A DNA stretch of 64,000 nt from Ustilago trichophora (GCA_900323505.1 OOIN01000012.1:248001-312000), one strand, 5' to 3'; shown: positions 1 through 10,428, counted from the stretch's first letter. Notes: generated by a model not told the origin, from the letters alone. Numbers and translations are program-made.

Positions 1-324
1 AAAAAACAAAAAAAAACGAAAAACCAGACGCTCACAGCTGCAAATGTAATCTTCTCAACTCGGTGGAAATAAAGAAAAGAAGCAGAGCAAGAGCAAAACA
101 AGCAAGGGTCATGCGAGAAGGGGACAGCCACTAAACCTGTCACTGTGAAAGCGCATGATTTTATGATTTTTCTCGAAATTTTTTGAAAGTCCAAAAATTG
201 CAACCGGAAGAGAGAAAAAATCCAAAATCGGGGCATCTTACGGGTCGGAGAGACAAGGCGGAGAAACAGGGGGGGAGTGAAAGGGTGGGTCTCACGGTCA
301 TGAAGGGTGAAAGCTGGTCTTCCT

Positions 325-352
325 CCCTCTCTCTTTCTCTCTCTCTCTCTCT
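325..352. repeat. (CT)n microsatellite
   Basis: Nearly pure CT dinucleotide run with a few interruptions in the promoter-distal leader of the bHLH gene. Confidence 0.85.
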
Positions 353-582
353 CAGAGTGCTGCCTTCGCTGCTACTTGGAACACGCACGACTCTGTTGCT
401 GCGCCCACCAAACGCGCTCTTTGACTTCGCTTCGTAACCCGCTGCTGCCGCTGCTGCCTCTCACTTTGCTCGCTCGCCAATCGTCCGATGGCTGCCGCGG
501 TGCTGCCCTTTTTGATAATCTATCCGCATCTTTGCAGGCACATCACGGCTCTTTCCCATCTGCGCCCGAGTTGCCCCTTTGT

Positions 583-617
583 TCTTGTTCTTGGTCTTGG
601 TCTTGGTCTTGGTCTTG
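583..617. repeat. (CTTGGT)n hexamer repeat
   Basis: About five to six tandem copies of the hexamer CTTGGT, slightly imperfect at both ends. Confidence 0.8.
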
Positions 618-668
618 CTTTGCTTTTCCTCCGCCCTGAATGTGAAGCTTCCAACCCTTTTTTTTTCT

Positions 669-669
<1 letters not shown>

Positions 670-703
<34 letters not shown>
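670..703. repeat. T34 homopolymer
   Basis: A run of 34 consecutive T preceded by a second T-rich stretch. Homopolymers of this length are unstable and error-prone in sequencing, so the exact length is uncertain. Confidence 0.9.
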
Positions 704-1386
704 CCGGTGTTGATTTTTAGTTTCACCCGACACTTTCCTGCAGCCAAAAGCACAGTCAATTTGCCCACAGCAGCAAAAGCACGAGCACAAGCTTAAGCAC
801 GAGCAGGCAAGACGGTACACACTGCGCTGTGCTGACCGCGATCTTGATTTTGATCTGGACGTGGATATGGAACGCACTATTCGCCATCTCTTGACTATCG
901 GTCATCTTCACCTCATCACTCACTGCTGCTGCTCCTCCTCATCATCAGCATCATCATCATCATTGTCATCTTCTCTCTACCATCCTTCTACACTCATTGC
1001 ACATTTGCCTCCTCGTCGTTCGCTTTCAAACTTGCACTGCTTGAAACGACACCTTGCTGCACCGCCGCATCCATCCAAGCGCACACACGGAGTCCAGCAC
1101 TCACACACGCCTTGTCCTGAATCTCCAGCTGACCCGCACGTACCTCGTTAGGAAAATTCTTCTCTCTCAGGTGACATCCTTGTCTTCGCATAGACGATTG
1201 AACTCGATCTAAACTCTCGTCCTATCGACACCGCTGCCAAGCACGGACCAGGTGCCACGCTGCGACGTCGGTTCGGCTCTTCCGACCCACCCGACCGAGA
1301 CGATCTTGTTCCATCATTGCTGAGAGGCGCATCATTCCAAAGGACCAACTGCATCCGACCCACCTCCTGTAACAATCTTGTATACC

Positions 1387-4173
1387 ATGCAGAATAGTCC
1401 AGCCTCGTCGTATAACCCCTTCCCATCGTCATCAACGCCCAACTCCTTCATGGATACGTTTGACTTTGGCAACCCCGATTTCTCTACAGCAAACTCGGGC
1501 ATCGAAGATCTCAACATCTTCCCCAGCAGCACTACTGCACCTTCTTCTACACATAACGCCCACTCTGAAGCAGGCTCAGCACCCGTCAGTCACCATCCAA
1601 GTCCTTCCGCCAATTTTGGCCACGTAGCCGCTGCTGCTTCATCAGATTCCAACACGCAATCCCACCCTCCATCCAACAATCACACTGCAGGCATTTTCTT
1701 GAATAGCTCCTCGCATACCAACTCTCCTTTGGGTTTCTCGCGTAACCGTTTCGACAACACCTCGTCCGCCAGCCCACAAGCCAGTGCCAGCATCAACCCT
1801 GCATCAAACGAGCACAGTCACAATCGCCCGCCATCCGCGGCACCTTCCGACATGAACTTTGCCGGTTCCGACTTTGTAGACCAAAAGCACGCTGCTCCCT
1901 CGATGCAGGCATCGCATTCCACGCAATCGCAGTCCAACGAGCAAGATACTCAGGTGCCTCAGCTCTCCATCTCAGACTTGCAGCAGATGCTTCTCGAGCG
2001 TGAGAGGACCGAACGCATTCAGAACATGCAGACTGCCCTCCTCAAGCAGCAATTGGATCAACTCTCGCGCTTGCATCAGCAGCAACAGCAGCAGCAACAT
2101 CACCGACAACAGCAACAGCAGCCTCAACAGCCCCAACAACATCAACAGCCTCAGCAGCACATGCAGGGTGCTGGTCCTTCCCCCAATCTGCAGCTCAATC
2201 TGTCCGGATCTGCAGGGCAGCTCTCACCTGGTCAGCAGCAGAGTCTCCTGATGGCTTTGCAGAATGCTTTTGCTGCCGGCAACAACCCCAGTGCACACAA
2301 CAACGTACTTCAAGCTGCGCAATACCAGCAGCATCAGCAACAGCACGCTCAAGGTCAGAACGCATGGCAGCAGCAGCAACAAATGAATGGTGTTCAGGGT
2401 CAAGCTGGTGCACAGGGCGATCAGTCCAACGTATTGGCTCAGTACGGTCTCATCACACCTATGGGCTCTGGACCTTTCAACAGCTCCGCATGCCCTCCAG
2501 GTTCCGCCAACTTTATGTCCCCCCTCACCATCCAGCCCAACTCGCAGCCCGGTAGTGTCGGTGTGGAGCATAGGCCAGGTCATGACTACTTGGGCAACTA
2601 TACCCCGCTTGAATCGCCAGCCGTGACCCCGGCAAGCGTCTTTTCGACGGGCAGCACCGGCATTGTCATGTCCGAGCTCTTTTCACCTCTTACCTCGCCA
2701 GCGCTCGGTCCACAGCCGCCAAGTCTGGGCGAGATGATGTTGCCTCCGGCCCAGCTGCAGCAGCACCAGCAATCGCAACAAGCCGCCATGCACGGCTCAC
2801 CGGCGATCAACGCAGTCAACAATAATTTCACCCCCACCGCTTCGCCGCTCGCCTTGATCGCAAAGGGCTCTTCCAAGATTCGCAAGAATCGAAGCACCAC
2901 CGCCGAAGCGCGTGCCAACAAGGTGCGACCCTCGCCCCTGATCAAGCCTGTACCCGGCCCTTCGATCAAGAAGAAGAAGGATACAGCCAGTCTCGCTTCG
3001 CCCAGCACAGCGACGCCTTTGGCAAACGGCAATGGGCTGGCAAATGGTGGATCTTCGGGTCCAGGCTCGCGCAGAGCTTCCATCACGGCTGCTCCCGATG
3101 CTGGGATAGGTTCGCACTCGAGGCATCAGTCGACGGAAGCAGGGCAGAGTGAAGGCACTTCTTCGACGCCTTCGCCGATCGACTTGTCGGGTGGTGGCGC
3201 TATGCCTCCTCCCTCGGGCCCGACAAACAAGATCTTGACGCCCAGTTCTATCATGGGAATTCGTTCGAGCCCGTCGACTGGTGCATCGCTTGACCAGCGC
3301 TCAGCCAACACCCCTAACAATCGCGGTACCGGTGTTGGCGCTGCCATCTCTTCCGCACTCAAGGGCAAGAATCGCGATGACTTCCAGCAACAACAACAGC
3401 AGCAGCAGCAGCAGCAGCAGATCATGATGCAGCAACAACAACCGCAACAGCCGTCAATAGGGATGCCTACCCAACAAGCGCCTGCACACCAGATGTATCC
3501 CAACATTGCCCCTTTCCCTTCCTCCGCCGCTGGGCCCAAAGTCACCTTCAATCTGCCCCCTCAAATGGGGGGGATGCCGATTCAACCGGGCGGACTTTCG
3601 CAGGCCGATCGGGATGCCTGGATGTCGTATAAGTCAGCAGGCGGACTCGAATCTCGGCGAACATCTCATAAAGCCGCAGAACAGAAGCGTCGCGACTCTC
3701 TCAAATTTTGCTTTGACGAGCTGCGCGGCCTGCTTCCCGCCATCACGCTGGATGAAGACGCACCCAACGGGTCTCTTTTGGGTCCTGATGGAGTGGAAGA
3801 GGATAGGGAAGCGGAACATTTCGACCCTTCCGAAGTAGGTGATCCGGAAATGGCCCGCTCGGCGAATAAAGCCATTAGCAAGGTGGCGCTGTTACGACAC
3901 AGCAACGAGTATCTGGTGCGATTGAAGAAGAGATTGGAGAGAAGAGATCAGGCACTCTTGGTGTGCAGAAAGGAGATTGAACAGTTGAGGGAGAAGTTGG
4001 GTCTTCCCATGTCGGATGATCCTAGTATCACGGGGAAAGGAGCACCGCTGGGATGGACGGATGAGAGTATGATGGCGTACGAGTTGAGTATGGGTACGGA
4101 TCCTGGGTCTGGATTGCAAAGTGAAGCGGTCAGCCCGGAAGGTGGCAAGCTGGAGATGGATCAGACTGCATAG
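1387..4173 (+). CDS. Gln-rich bHLH transcription factor
   Basis: A predicted nuclear E-box-binding transcription factor of 928 aa. The first ATG in the open frame (1387) is taken as start. The first ~750 residues are low-complexity, Ser/Pro/Ala-rich with long polyGln tracts encoded by CAG/CAA around 2080-2160 and 3385-3440, typical of activation domains. A basic helix-loop-helix begins near residue 756: H761, E765 and R769 sit in the H-x3-E-x3-R arrangement of CACGTG-binding class B proteins, followed by helix 1 (DSLKFCFDELRGLLPAI). The loop is unusually long and acidic (about residues 785-820). Helix 2 starts near residue 827 and runs into a charged leucine-containing coiled coil to about 880. 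The single exon has no close neighbour on its strand. The DNA-binding fold is clear; the target genes and an orthologue name are not. Confidence 0.9.
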   Translation: MQNSPASSYNPFPSSSTPNSFMDTFDFGNPDFSTANSGIEDLNIFPSSTTAPSSTHNAHSEAGSAPVSHHPSPSANFGHVAAAASSDSNTQSHPPSNNHTAGIFLNSSSHTNSPLGFSRNRFDNTSSASPQASASINPASNEHSHNRPPSAAPSDMNFAGSDFVDQKHAAPSMQASHSTQSQSNEQDTQVPQLSISDLQQMLLERERTERIQNMQTALLKQQLDQLSRLHQQQQQQQHHRQQQQQPQQPQQHQQPQQHMQGAGPSPNLQLNLSGSAGQLSPGQQQSLLMALQNAFAAGNNPSAHNNVLQAAQYQQHQQQHAQGQNAWQQQQQMNGVQGQAGAQGDQSNVLAQYGLITPMGSGPFNSSACPPGSANFMSPLTIQPNSQPGSVGVEHRPGHDYLGNYTPLESPAVTPASVFSTGSTGIVMSELFSPLTSPALGPQPPSLGEMMLPPAQLQQHQQSQQAAMHGSPAINAVNNNFTPTASPLALIAKGSSKIRKNRSTTAEARANKVRPSPLIKPVPGPSIKKKKDTASLASPSTATPLANGNGLANGGSSGPGSRRASITAAPDAGIGSHSRHQSTEAGQSEGTSSTPSPIDLSGGGAMPPPSGPTNKILTPSSIMGIRSSPSTGASLDQRSANTPNNRGTGVGAAISSALKGKNRDDFQQQQQQQQQQQQIMMQQQQPQQPSIGMPTQQAPAHQMYPNIAPFPSSAAGPKVTFNLPPQMGGMPIQPGGLSQADRDAWMSYKSAGGLESRRTSHKAAEQKRRDSLKFCFDELRGLLPAITLDEDAPNGSLLGPDGVEEDREAEHFDPSEVGDPEMARSANKAISKVALLRHSNEYLVRLKKRLERRDQALLVCRKEIEQLREKLGLPMSDDPSITGKGAPLGWTDESMMAYELSMGTDPGSGLQSEAVSPEGGKLEMDQTA

Positions 4174-4555
4174 ACCCCTCGACCACCAACCCTCCTTCGA
4201 AATCTAGATAGTGCGCCCATCTGGGCTGTCACAGCTTGCAAACCACCTTTAATGAACATTGTCCTAACCACCCTTAAACCCCTTTCGACTGCTCTATTGG
4301 AATGCATCCCCCTGTAGTTTTATGTTATGTTCCGAGTGTGATCGGCGATCTTGAGTCGGAGCAATGATAGAGTGCGCGCCAATAGGTCGCGACCGTTTCA
4401 ACCTCTACATCTCCACGGTCAGTAGAGAGGAAAGATAAACTCTCAAGGGGAAATAAATAAATAATAATAATAATAAAAAATAGAGAAAAGAAATCCGAAC
4501 AGAAAAGTAAGGCTCAAAAAAGGCCTCAAATGAAATAAAAAACAACCAAAAAATT
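4174..4555. other. 3' flank of the bHLH gene
   Basis: AT-rich intergenic DNA with AATAATAAT and AAATAAATAA stretches around 4450-4480 that could serve as polyadenylation signals for the bHLH gene. Nothing else recognised. Confidence 0.5.
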
Positions 4556-4655
4556 TCCCGGCCAGGGAATCGAACCCTGATCTGAGCAGTGCTCGGTAAT
4601 CCGAAGATGACCGAAACTTGAGAGTGCCCTATACTAACCATTGTACTAACTGGGA
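4556..4655 (-). tRNA. tRNA-Glu (anticodon CTC) with a 29-nt intron
   Basis: Read on the minus strand, a cloverleaf folds. The acceptor is TCCCAGT with GCCGGGA (one A-C mismatch at pair 5-68). The D-stem is GTAC/GTAT, the anticodon stem GGGCA/TGCTC, the T-stem CAGGG/CCCTG and the T-loop TTCGATT. The anticodon loop reads CTCTCA then C, giving anticodon CTC (Glu). A 29-nt intron fits the canonical position between nucleotides 37 and 38. The mismatch and a T-G pair next to it weaken the acceptor slightly, so a decayed copy is possible, but all other stems pair well. Confidence 0.8.
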
Positions 4656-4947
4656 CTTGATATCCTACCATTTTTGTGGTGCAAATATAATTGACGTTAG
4701 CTCACATGTTGTGTTTTGGTAGTGGCAGGTTGTCTTGGCGTGAGAAGCGGCACGTTTTGGGATGACGGTGGAACGCATGGAAGAAGATCCCTTGCGCACG
4801 GGCTGAGAGAGCTTTGTTTGTTTCTTTCTTTTCACCACCTTGGTATCCAATCCTTTCCTTCTCTCTCATCTTTTCTCAACAGCAACACCTTTTTTCTACT
4901 TTGCCAAACCATTCCTCTTTCTTGGTTTCGAACATCTAGGTCCCAAC

Positions 4948-5928
4948 ATGTCTTCGATGTCGGAAGCAGACATTCAGGAAATCTACACCTTTGCTATCGA
5001 CCTCTCTCGCAAAGCTGGGCGAGGTATTGTTGATGGATCTTCGCGTCGATTTTTGTCATCTGCGGGATTTGATCAGAAGAAAAACACGGCTGATTTGGTT
5101 ACTGAGACGGATCAGGCGGTGGAAGCGTTGGTGAAAAGTGAAATTTCTTCTCGTTTTCCTGATCATACTTTTATAGGTGAAGAATCTTGGGCTGCGGGGG
5201 AGGAGAATGTGATTGGGAAAGAGGTGACTTGGATTGTTGATCCTATTGATGGAACTACGAATTTTGTTCATGGATTTGCTTATACTTGCATTAGTATTGG
5301 AGTGGTGATAGATAGGAAGGCTCATATTGGGGTTGTATATGCGCCGTTTATGGATACACTTTATCATGGTTGTCTGGGTAAAGGCTCGTACATTTCTAGT
5401 CCACATCATCAGACTCCGCGTCGTTTGCCTCTTGCAAATCCACTACCTCTATACGACCTCAATCAGGCATTGGTCGCTTTCGAATGGGGTAGTGATCGAC
5501 GTAGCGAAATTCTCAGCAAGAAACTTTCATCTTTCGCCAAGATCACCGGTGACGCATCTGGAGGCGTCGTAGGAGGAAAAATGGCTCAAGGCGTACGAAG
5601 CATTGGTAGTGCCGCTTTGAACTTTTGCGCAGTGGCCAGTGGAAGTTTGGATTTATACTGGGAAATTGGTTGTTGGGCTTGGGATGTTTGTGCAGGTATT
5701 GTGATTGCTCAAGAAGCTGGAGCTGCGGTTGTTGGTAGTCAAGCCCATGCAAAGCAGGTTATCCAACAAGATGGAGACGATTTCAACAAGGTTACACCCG
5801 AGCTGTTGACGGGGAGGAAATATGTTGTAGTCCGAGCGATCAACGGTGAGAAGGATGAGGAGAATAGGTCGGCGCAGAAAAAGATCTTGAAGGACTTTTA
5901 CGAATGTGTTGATGAATGGGATCCGTAA
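4948..5928 (+). CDS. Inositol monophosphatase family protein
   Basis: Predicted Mg2+-dependent phosphatase of the FIG superfamily that hydrolyses inositol monophosphates to free inositol. It is 326 aa from the ATG at 4948, slightly longer than the ~280 aa usual for the family. Visible motifs are DLVTETDQ near the N-terminus, metal ligand E78 in GEES, the first signature DPIDGTTNF (D98, D101) and the second signature ending in WAWDVCAG (D246), so the metal site looks complete. The N-terminal half uses many A/T-ending codons, unlike the C-rich codons of neighbouring genes. A pyrimidine-rich leader precedes the start. The gene converges on the next minus-strand gene. The family assignment is firm; the exact substrate (inositol phosphate versus a related sugar phosphate) is inferred. 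Confidence 0.93.
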   Translation: MSSMSEADIQEIYTFAIDLSRKAGRGIVDGSSRRFLSSAGFDQKKNTADLVTETDQAVEALVKSEISSRFPDHTFIGEESWAAGEENVIGKEVTWIVDPIDGTTNFVHGFAYTCISIGVVIDRKAHIGVVYAPFMDTLYHGCLGKGSYISSPHHQTPRRLPLANPLPLYDLNQALVAFEWGSDRRSEILSKKLSSFAKITGDASGGVVGGKMAQGVRSIGSAALNFCAVASGSLDLYWEIGCWAWDVCAGIVIAQEAGAAVVGSQAHAKQVIQQDGDDFNKVTPELLTGRKYVVVRAINGEKDEENRSAQKKILKDFYECVDEWDP

Positions 5929-6807
5929 AACATCATGGTCCTGTTAGTACTTCCCCAAGTTGGGCTCCTGCATGTTTTGTTTTTTTGTCAATCTAATCTT
6001 TTCAACCGTACACAAACAAACTCAAGTACTGTACTGTACACATACCAAGATGCACAAATCCTTGCACAGGCTATCAGATCAACATGCCTAGGAACGCGAT
6101 TTATGCGTGTCCAAACCAGTAGAAACCCTCAATGGCTCCTCATCAAAGACGCAAAAGAGAACGCGGATAGCAGCGCGACGAGACGCCGGCGCTGATATTT
6201 GGAAGCACTACATCGCGACAAGCCGGCCGTGGAGCCATCCAGCAAAGGTGGCGCCTATGATGGCAGCTTGAGTCAGTTGTCACAAGCTGAATAGAACAAT
6301 GTCTGAGCGACTCGTATATAATATCGTACTGACAAAAAAAGGTGCATTACTGAGCCGAAACCTCCCTCGGGGCAACTTCGCTATCGTCTACTCGACGCTC
6401 CACAACTTTGCCCTTTCGCCTCTTTGCCATGCAGGGAACTTTGCATGCTTGTGGTTCAGGGGTCAAGTCTTGGTGAATCTTTCAAGCAAGTTCCAGAGCG
6501 TGAGACATCAGACAGAAAGTGGAAAACAAACATCCATCCTGAATACGTTATGCAACCGTTTTATTCGATTGCAACTGCAATGCATTGCGGCGGTGGTGGA
6601 GGTGGTGGTATCAAAGAGAAACCAAAAGAAGAGCAGTTCAGCCCTCCCGATTGGCGGTGGGTATACAAAAGAGTGTGTGAGGTCAACAAAGACCCCAAAA
6701 GGTCGTGGTGAAAGGTCCAAGCGTGTTGTGTTACAGACCAATGATTAGAAATCAAACGGAAAGCTGAAGGGCCCAACAATGAGAGATAGCGCGAGTTATA
6801 GTGATGC
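5929..6807. other. Convergent intergenic region
   Basis: Lies between the 3' ends of the phosphatase and the 1001-aa protein gene. Contains a TACTGTAC repeat block (6025-6042) and a GGT/GGC-rich patch at 6590-6610. No gene recognised. Confidence 0.5.
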
Positions 6808-9800
6808 TCAAGCCCGTTGACCAGCGTGCTGCGTTTTGCCCTCTGCAGCGGCAAGGATCTGTGCTTCGGCATCATCAATCTTTGCCTCGAGCGATCTCTT
6901 ATCCTCAATAGCAGCCTGCATCTTTCCTTCCTTTGGAGGGGAACCGCTGTATATTGGCGTGTTGCCCCCCATTCTAGCTGTGAAAGGCGAATAGCTTCCG
7001 GTGGGAGTACTTTCACCAGCAGCGATCCTTCCCTTCTGCTGTTGTTGTAGCTCATTCCAGCCCTTCTCGTCGCGATAGGCCTCCAAAGCGGCAACTGCGG
7101 CCTCTGCTGCAGCCCAAGCTACGCGCACAGCTTTGACATGGAGGTCGTGACGACGGACGAAGCGCATAGCACGGCTAGTTTCGCGGACGGCCAGTTGGGT
7201 GCCCTTTTGCGAGAGGCTGTACTTGGCATCGATGGCAGCTAGGATCGAAACCATCTGTCGGAGTAGCTGATACAGCTGGGTTGGAAGTGGCGAGCGTTTG
7301 AGTGCTCGAGCGAGGGATGCTGACAAGAGAATCAGACGGTCTTCGGCAGACTCTGCTCCTTGGGTTCCAGTCGTGTTGCCTTCAAGATGACCATAGCGTG
7401 CAAGATGCAGTTGCTGTTCGTGTGTTAGAGGACCAGTTCCGGTGGATGAGGTAACAGTGGTCGACGGTGAGTCGCTTGCAGCTTCGCTCCTCGCAACAGC
7501 ACCAAGACTGCTGGCCAGCGCCGAAGCAGCCGTACTAGCAAAGGCAACCGCAAGCTCCCACTGCTTGTTATTCTGACTGATCGCCCTCGTCCAAGCAGTT
7601 CGCGGGGTGGCAGCACCACTGCCAGGCTGCGACGAAGAGAGACGAGGCGAAGCATCGATTGCGGGCATGCCCTGAAGATCCTCGTCATTGTCCAGATCGG
7701 TAATCCTTAGGTCGTCCATCCCCTTATCCTTTGACGACGAGACAGACCCAGCAGACCCCCTTCGAACAGCCCTTGGTGCAATTGCCGAGAGATTGGCCGA
7801 CAGCGCCGACAGCGCACCCGCACCGATATGGAGTCCAATGTCGAGCACCGACGAACTGATCTTACCAGCCAAAGACGAAGACCCGCGAGACGAGGCTTTC
7901 GCAGCAGCATGGGCACGCGAAAAGTTGGCGTCGCCAAAGACGGAGCTGTTGGCCGGTACAGCTGTGTGATAGTGGTGGTGAATGACGTTTGCGGTGGGAG
8001 ACGCTTCGTTATGCTGTCGTTGGAGTTGAAGCTTCTCACGCTCAAGCTCTAGCTCGCGCTTCATGGCTTCTGCTTTCTCGAGCTCAGCCTTGGCATCAAA
8101 GCCAAGTTTCGCCATTCCCTCCTCGAGACGCTGTCGAATGTCTTGCCTCTGCTTGCTGCTGAGTCCAGGTGCTTCTTTATCAGAGATGGCGGAGATGAGA
8201 TATCCGAGCGAAGAGATGTAAAGATCCAGTGAAAAGCCCAGACCGTCATCCTCCTCCTCATCGTGCTCATCCTCCGAAGTCAAGCCAGTATCAACATCAG
8301 CATTGCCTGCGAAGCAAGTGAGCTGGCGACTATCTTCATTGCTGCTGCGGCTCGAAGAAGACCAAGCTGCTTTGAGGGCTGGACGGGCCGAAGTATTTGG
8401 GCTGGCAGTTATTTGTGCCGCCTTCTTTGCACGCTTCTCCTCCCACAACCTCTCATCCTCTTCGGCAGCCTGGGCAGCTTCAACAGCCAGACTGACGGCC
8501 TTGTCCAAACGCCTTCGGTCGAGCTTAACCGGGCGCTTGGCATCTGTCGCCCCGTGACGCGCCACCTCTTTACATTGGATGCTAGACATGGGTGCCAGAG
8601 CCAATCCATCCCTGCGTCGAGGGCTAATGGCACCGAGCGAAGAGCTATCATCATTGGAGGAAGAGGAGGAAGCGGAGCTGGACGGCTGTGAGGTGGGAGC
8701 AAAGCGAGCGGGAACCCAAGCAGCTGCTAAACCACGGATCGAGTTGATGGATCGAGCACGGAAGCCACTTTGTCTCTGCACACTCTTTTCGTCACTGGAA
8801 AGAACATCGTCGAGGCGATTTGAAGTGCATCGTCCGGTAGCGGCGCTTAGAGACGATGTCCTGCCAAGAGCACTTGCCCGTGCATTCGTCTCTTGAGCCG
8901 GTCCCTTGGCGTACGAAGCAGGGGAGCGAGAAGCGGTGAACGAGCGGGGCAAAGTCGGATAGCGGGCCGAAGAGGAAGAGTGAGGATTATCCGCTTTGAC
9001 AGTTGTGTCCGAGGGAGGTGGTGGCGAAGGAGAAAACAGTGGAGAGCATTCCGGCATCTCCTTGGGAGTCGAAGTCGGAGAGTATCGGACTGAAGTAGCA
9101 GGAGTGTCCGCAGTTGAAGAGAAGGTGCTGGTCGACGGTTCTGGACTATGAATGAGTCTGTCTGAGTCGAGAGCGGTGCTTGCAGCCGAAGAAGTTGTTG
9201 ATCCTAATGATTGTTTGACCGGACGTTCCGAATGTTGAGCTTCGGTCATGGTTGGCGAAGTCGGGGAAGGAAAAGCAATGAAGGACTGGTTGCTGCTTGT
9301 GTTGTTGTCGGACATCCGATTCGTCTGACCACGGAAACGCACTTCCTCGCTCAAGTTGCGATGCGTGGCTCGATGCTGTGCTTGTGTAGTGCGGGAAGAT
9401 GCTCTTGTTGAATCCCAGCCAGAACGTGCTTTAACGGGGCTCATCTCGTCTGCCCATTCGGTCGGGGATGGGTGGGAGATCATGAGCTCGGCATCGGTGC
9501 TCAAGCCTCCCGAGTTGGATTGTGGGATAGAAGATGGGGAGGACGTGCCCTCTTGGCCTGTATTCGTGCTAGCCAGACCTCCTGCGCTAGCGAGAAACGA
9601 TCCGAGCGAGTTGAGGCTGGGTAAGAGAGAAGATGTGCGTCTGTGATGGCCTTTTTTGGGAGCGGCCGGTGTCATGGTAGCGGTAGTTGTGGTGGTGATG
9701 ATATTATTGTTGTTGTTGTTGTTGTTGGTGGTGGTGTTGTCGTTCTTGTCGATAGTAGTTGTGTCGACCGCCTCGTCGTCGGCGTTGAATTTTGAAGGAG

Positions 9801-9813
9801 CGCGTGATGACAT
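6808..9813 (-). CDS. Unrecognised 1001-aa Ser/Ala-rich protein
   Basis: One uninterrupted 1001-codon frame from an ATG at 9813. I do not recognise a named family. The N-terminal half is Ser/Thr/Pro-rich and probably disordered, with an Asn run followed by Thr repeats near residues 25-45. Around residues 500-590 an acidic DEHDEEEDD patch leads into a non-repetitive block (FSLDLYISSLGYLISAISD) and then a charged helix rich in E/K/L likely to form a coiled coil. A further Ala/Leu-rich amphipathic segment (ISSSVLDIGLHIGAGALSAL) follows. The C-terminal ~270 residues are Ala-rich and helical, with a probable C-terminal coiled coil. The conserved-looking blocks and consistent codon usage argue that it is a real gene. 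The function is unknown. Confidence 0.8.
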   Translation of the reverse strand: MSSRAPSKFNADDEAVDTTTIDKNDNTTTNNNNNNNNIITTTTTATMTPAAPKKGHHRRTSSLLPSLNSLGSFLASAGGLASTNTGQEGTSSPSSIPQSNSGGLSTDAELMISHPSPTEWADEMSPVKARSGWDSTRASSRTTQAQHRATHRNLSEEVRFRGQTNRMSDNNTSSNQSFIAFPSPTSPTMTEAQHSERPVKQSLGSTTSSAASTALDSDRLIHSPEPSTSTFSSTADTPATSVRYSPTSTPKEMPECSPLFSPSPPPPSDTTVKADNPHSSSSARYPTLPRSFTASRSPASYAKGPAQETNARASALGRTSSLSAATGRCTSNRLDDVLSSDEKSVQRQSGFRARSINSIRGLAAAWVPARFAPTSQPSSSASSSSSNDDSSSLGAISPRRRDGLALAPMSSIQCKEVARHGATDAKRPVKLDRRRLDKAVSLAVEAAQAAEEDERLWEEKRAKKAAQITASPNTSARPALKAAWSSSSRSSNEDSRQLTCFAGNADVDTGLTSEDEHDEEEDDGLGFSLDLYISSLGYLISAISDKEAPGLSSKQRQDIRQRLEEGMAKLGFDAKAELEKAEAMKRELELEREKLQLQRQHNEASPTANVIHHHYHTAVPANSSVFGDANFSRAHAAAKASSRGSSSLAGKISSSVLDIGLHIGAGALSALSANLSAIAPRAVRRGSAGSVSSSKDKGMDDLRITDLDNDEDLQGMPAIDASPRLSSSQPGSGAATPRTAWTRAISQNNKQWELAVAFASTAASALASSLGAVARSEAASDSPSTTVTSSTGTGPLTHEQQLHLARYGHLEGNTTGTQGAESAEDRLILLSASLARALKRSPLPTQLYQLLRQMVSILAAIDAKYSLSQKGTQLAVRETSRAMRFVRRHDLHVKAVRVAWAAAEAAVAALEAYRDEKGWNELQQQQKGRIAAGESTPTGSYSPFTARMGGNTPIYSGSPPKEGKMQAAIEDKRSLEAKIDDAEAQILAAAEGKTQHAGQRA

Positions 9814-10428
9814 GGTGAGCTGAGCTCGAGTAAATCGGCAAGAGATGTGATTTGATTGCTAAGAAGCAGCGACCGATGAAATGCAAGTGGGACCAAGCGT
9901 CAACACCAGTGGGAGGGTGAGCTGAGTCAGAGAAGTAGCAGATCGCCGAGGAGTGAGCTATTTGCAAGCCATTGTGTCGTTTAGCCAAACTGAATAAGAA
10001 TTGACTGTGGTCGGCTATTCGCCGATAAAGCTGAATAGGCTCGAACAAGGAATCCGATAACGCGCGCTGACTTTGACGCTGGTTCGGAAGAAGCCAATGC
10101 TGCGTTGCTAGATGGTACAGATAGATGGTCGATGTCAGGAAGGATGGATGCTGAGCAAGCGTCTTGTTGAAAAAGGAGGAGGAGGAGGAGGAGGATGGCA
10201 TCTCTGCCTCCACCCTCAACTCTCAACAGGATGCAGGATCGGCGTGAAATCGGATCCCAACTCCATCCGGCAAATGTTTGAGCGAGACAGAGCAAGAGCG
10301 GGTCTGCAGCTGCAGCCAAAAAACAAACCGAGCCACACAAATTTCATCTCGCTTGCAGATCCCCACTCAGACAACAGGCCAACAGGCACGTTTTCACTTT
10401 GCTGATGGACGCCGCTCCAATGCATTAT

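Larger units (their letters stand above)
1..1386. other. Gene-free upstream region of the bHLH gene
   Basis: No coding region is recognised here. The stretch is rich in simple repeats (CT run, CTTGGT hexamer, T homopolymer, CAT/CTG triplets) and becomes pyrimidine-rich towards the bHLH start codon, as expected for a fungal promoter and 5' leader. The open frames over the T and CTTGGT tracts are low-complexity artefacts. Confidence 0.6.

Noticed and set aside
461..877. Lys/Thr/Arg-repeat frames on both strands
   Set aside because: Translations of the T34 tract and CTTGGT repeat; low-complexity only.
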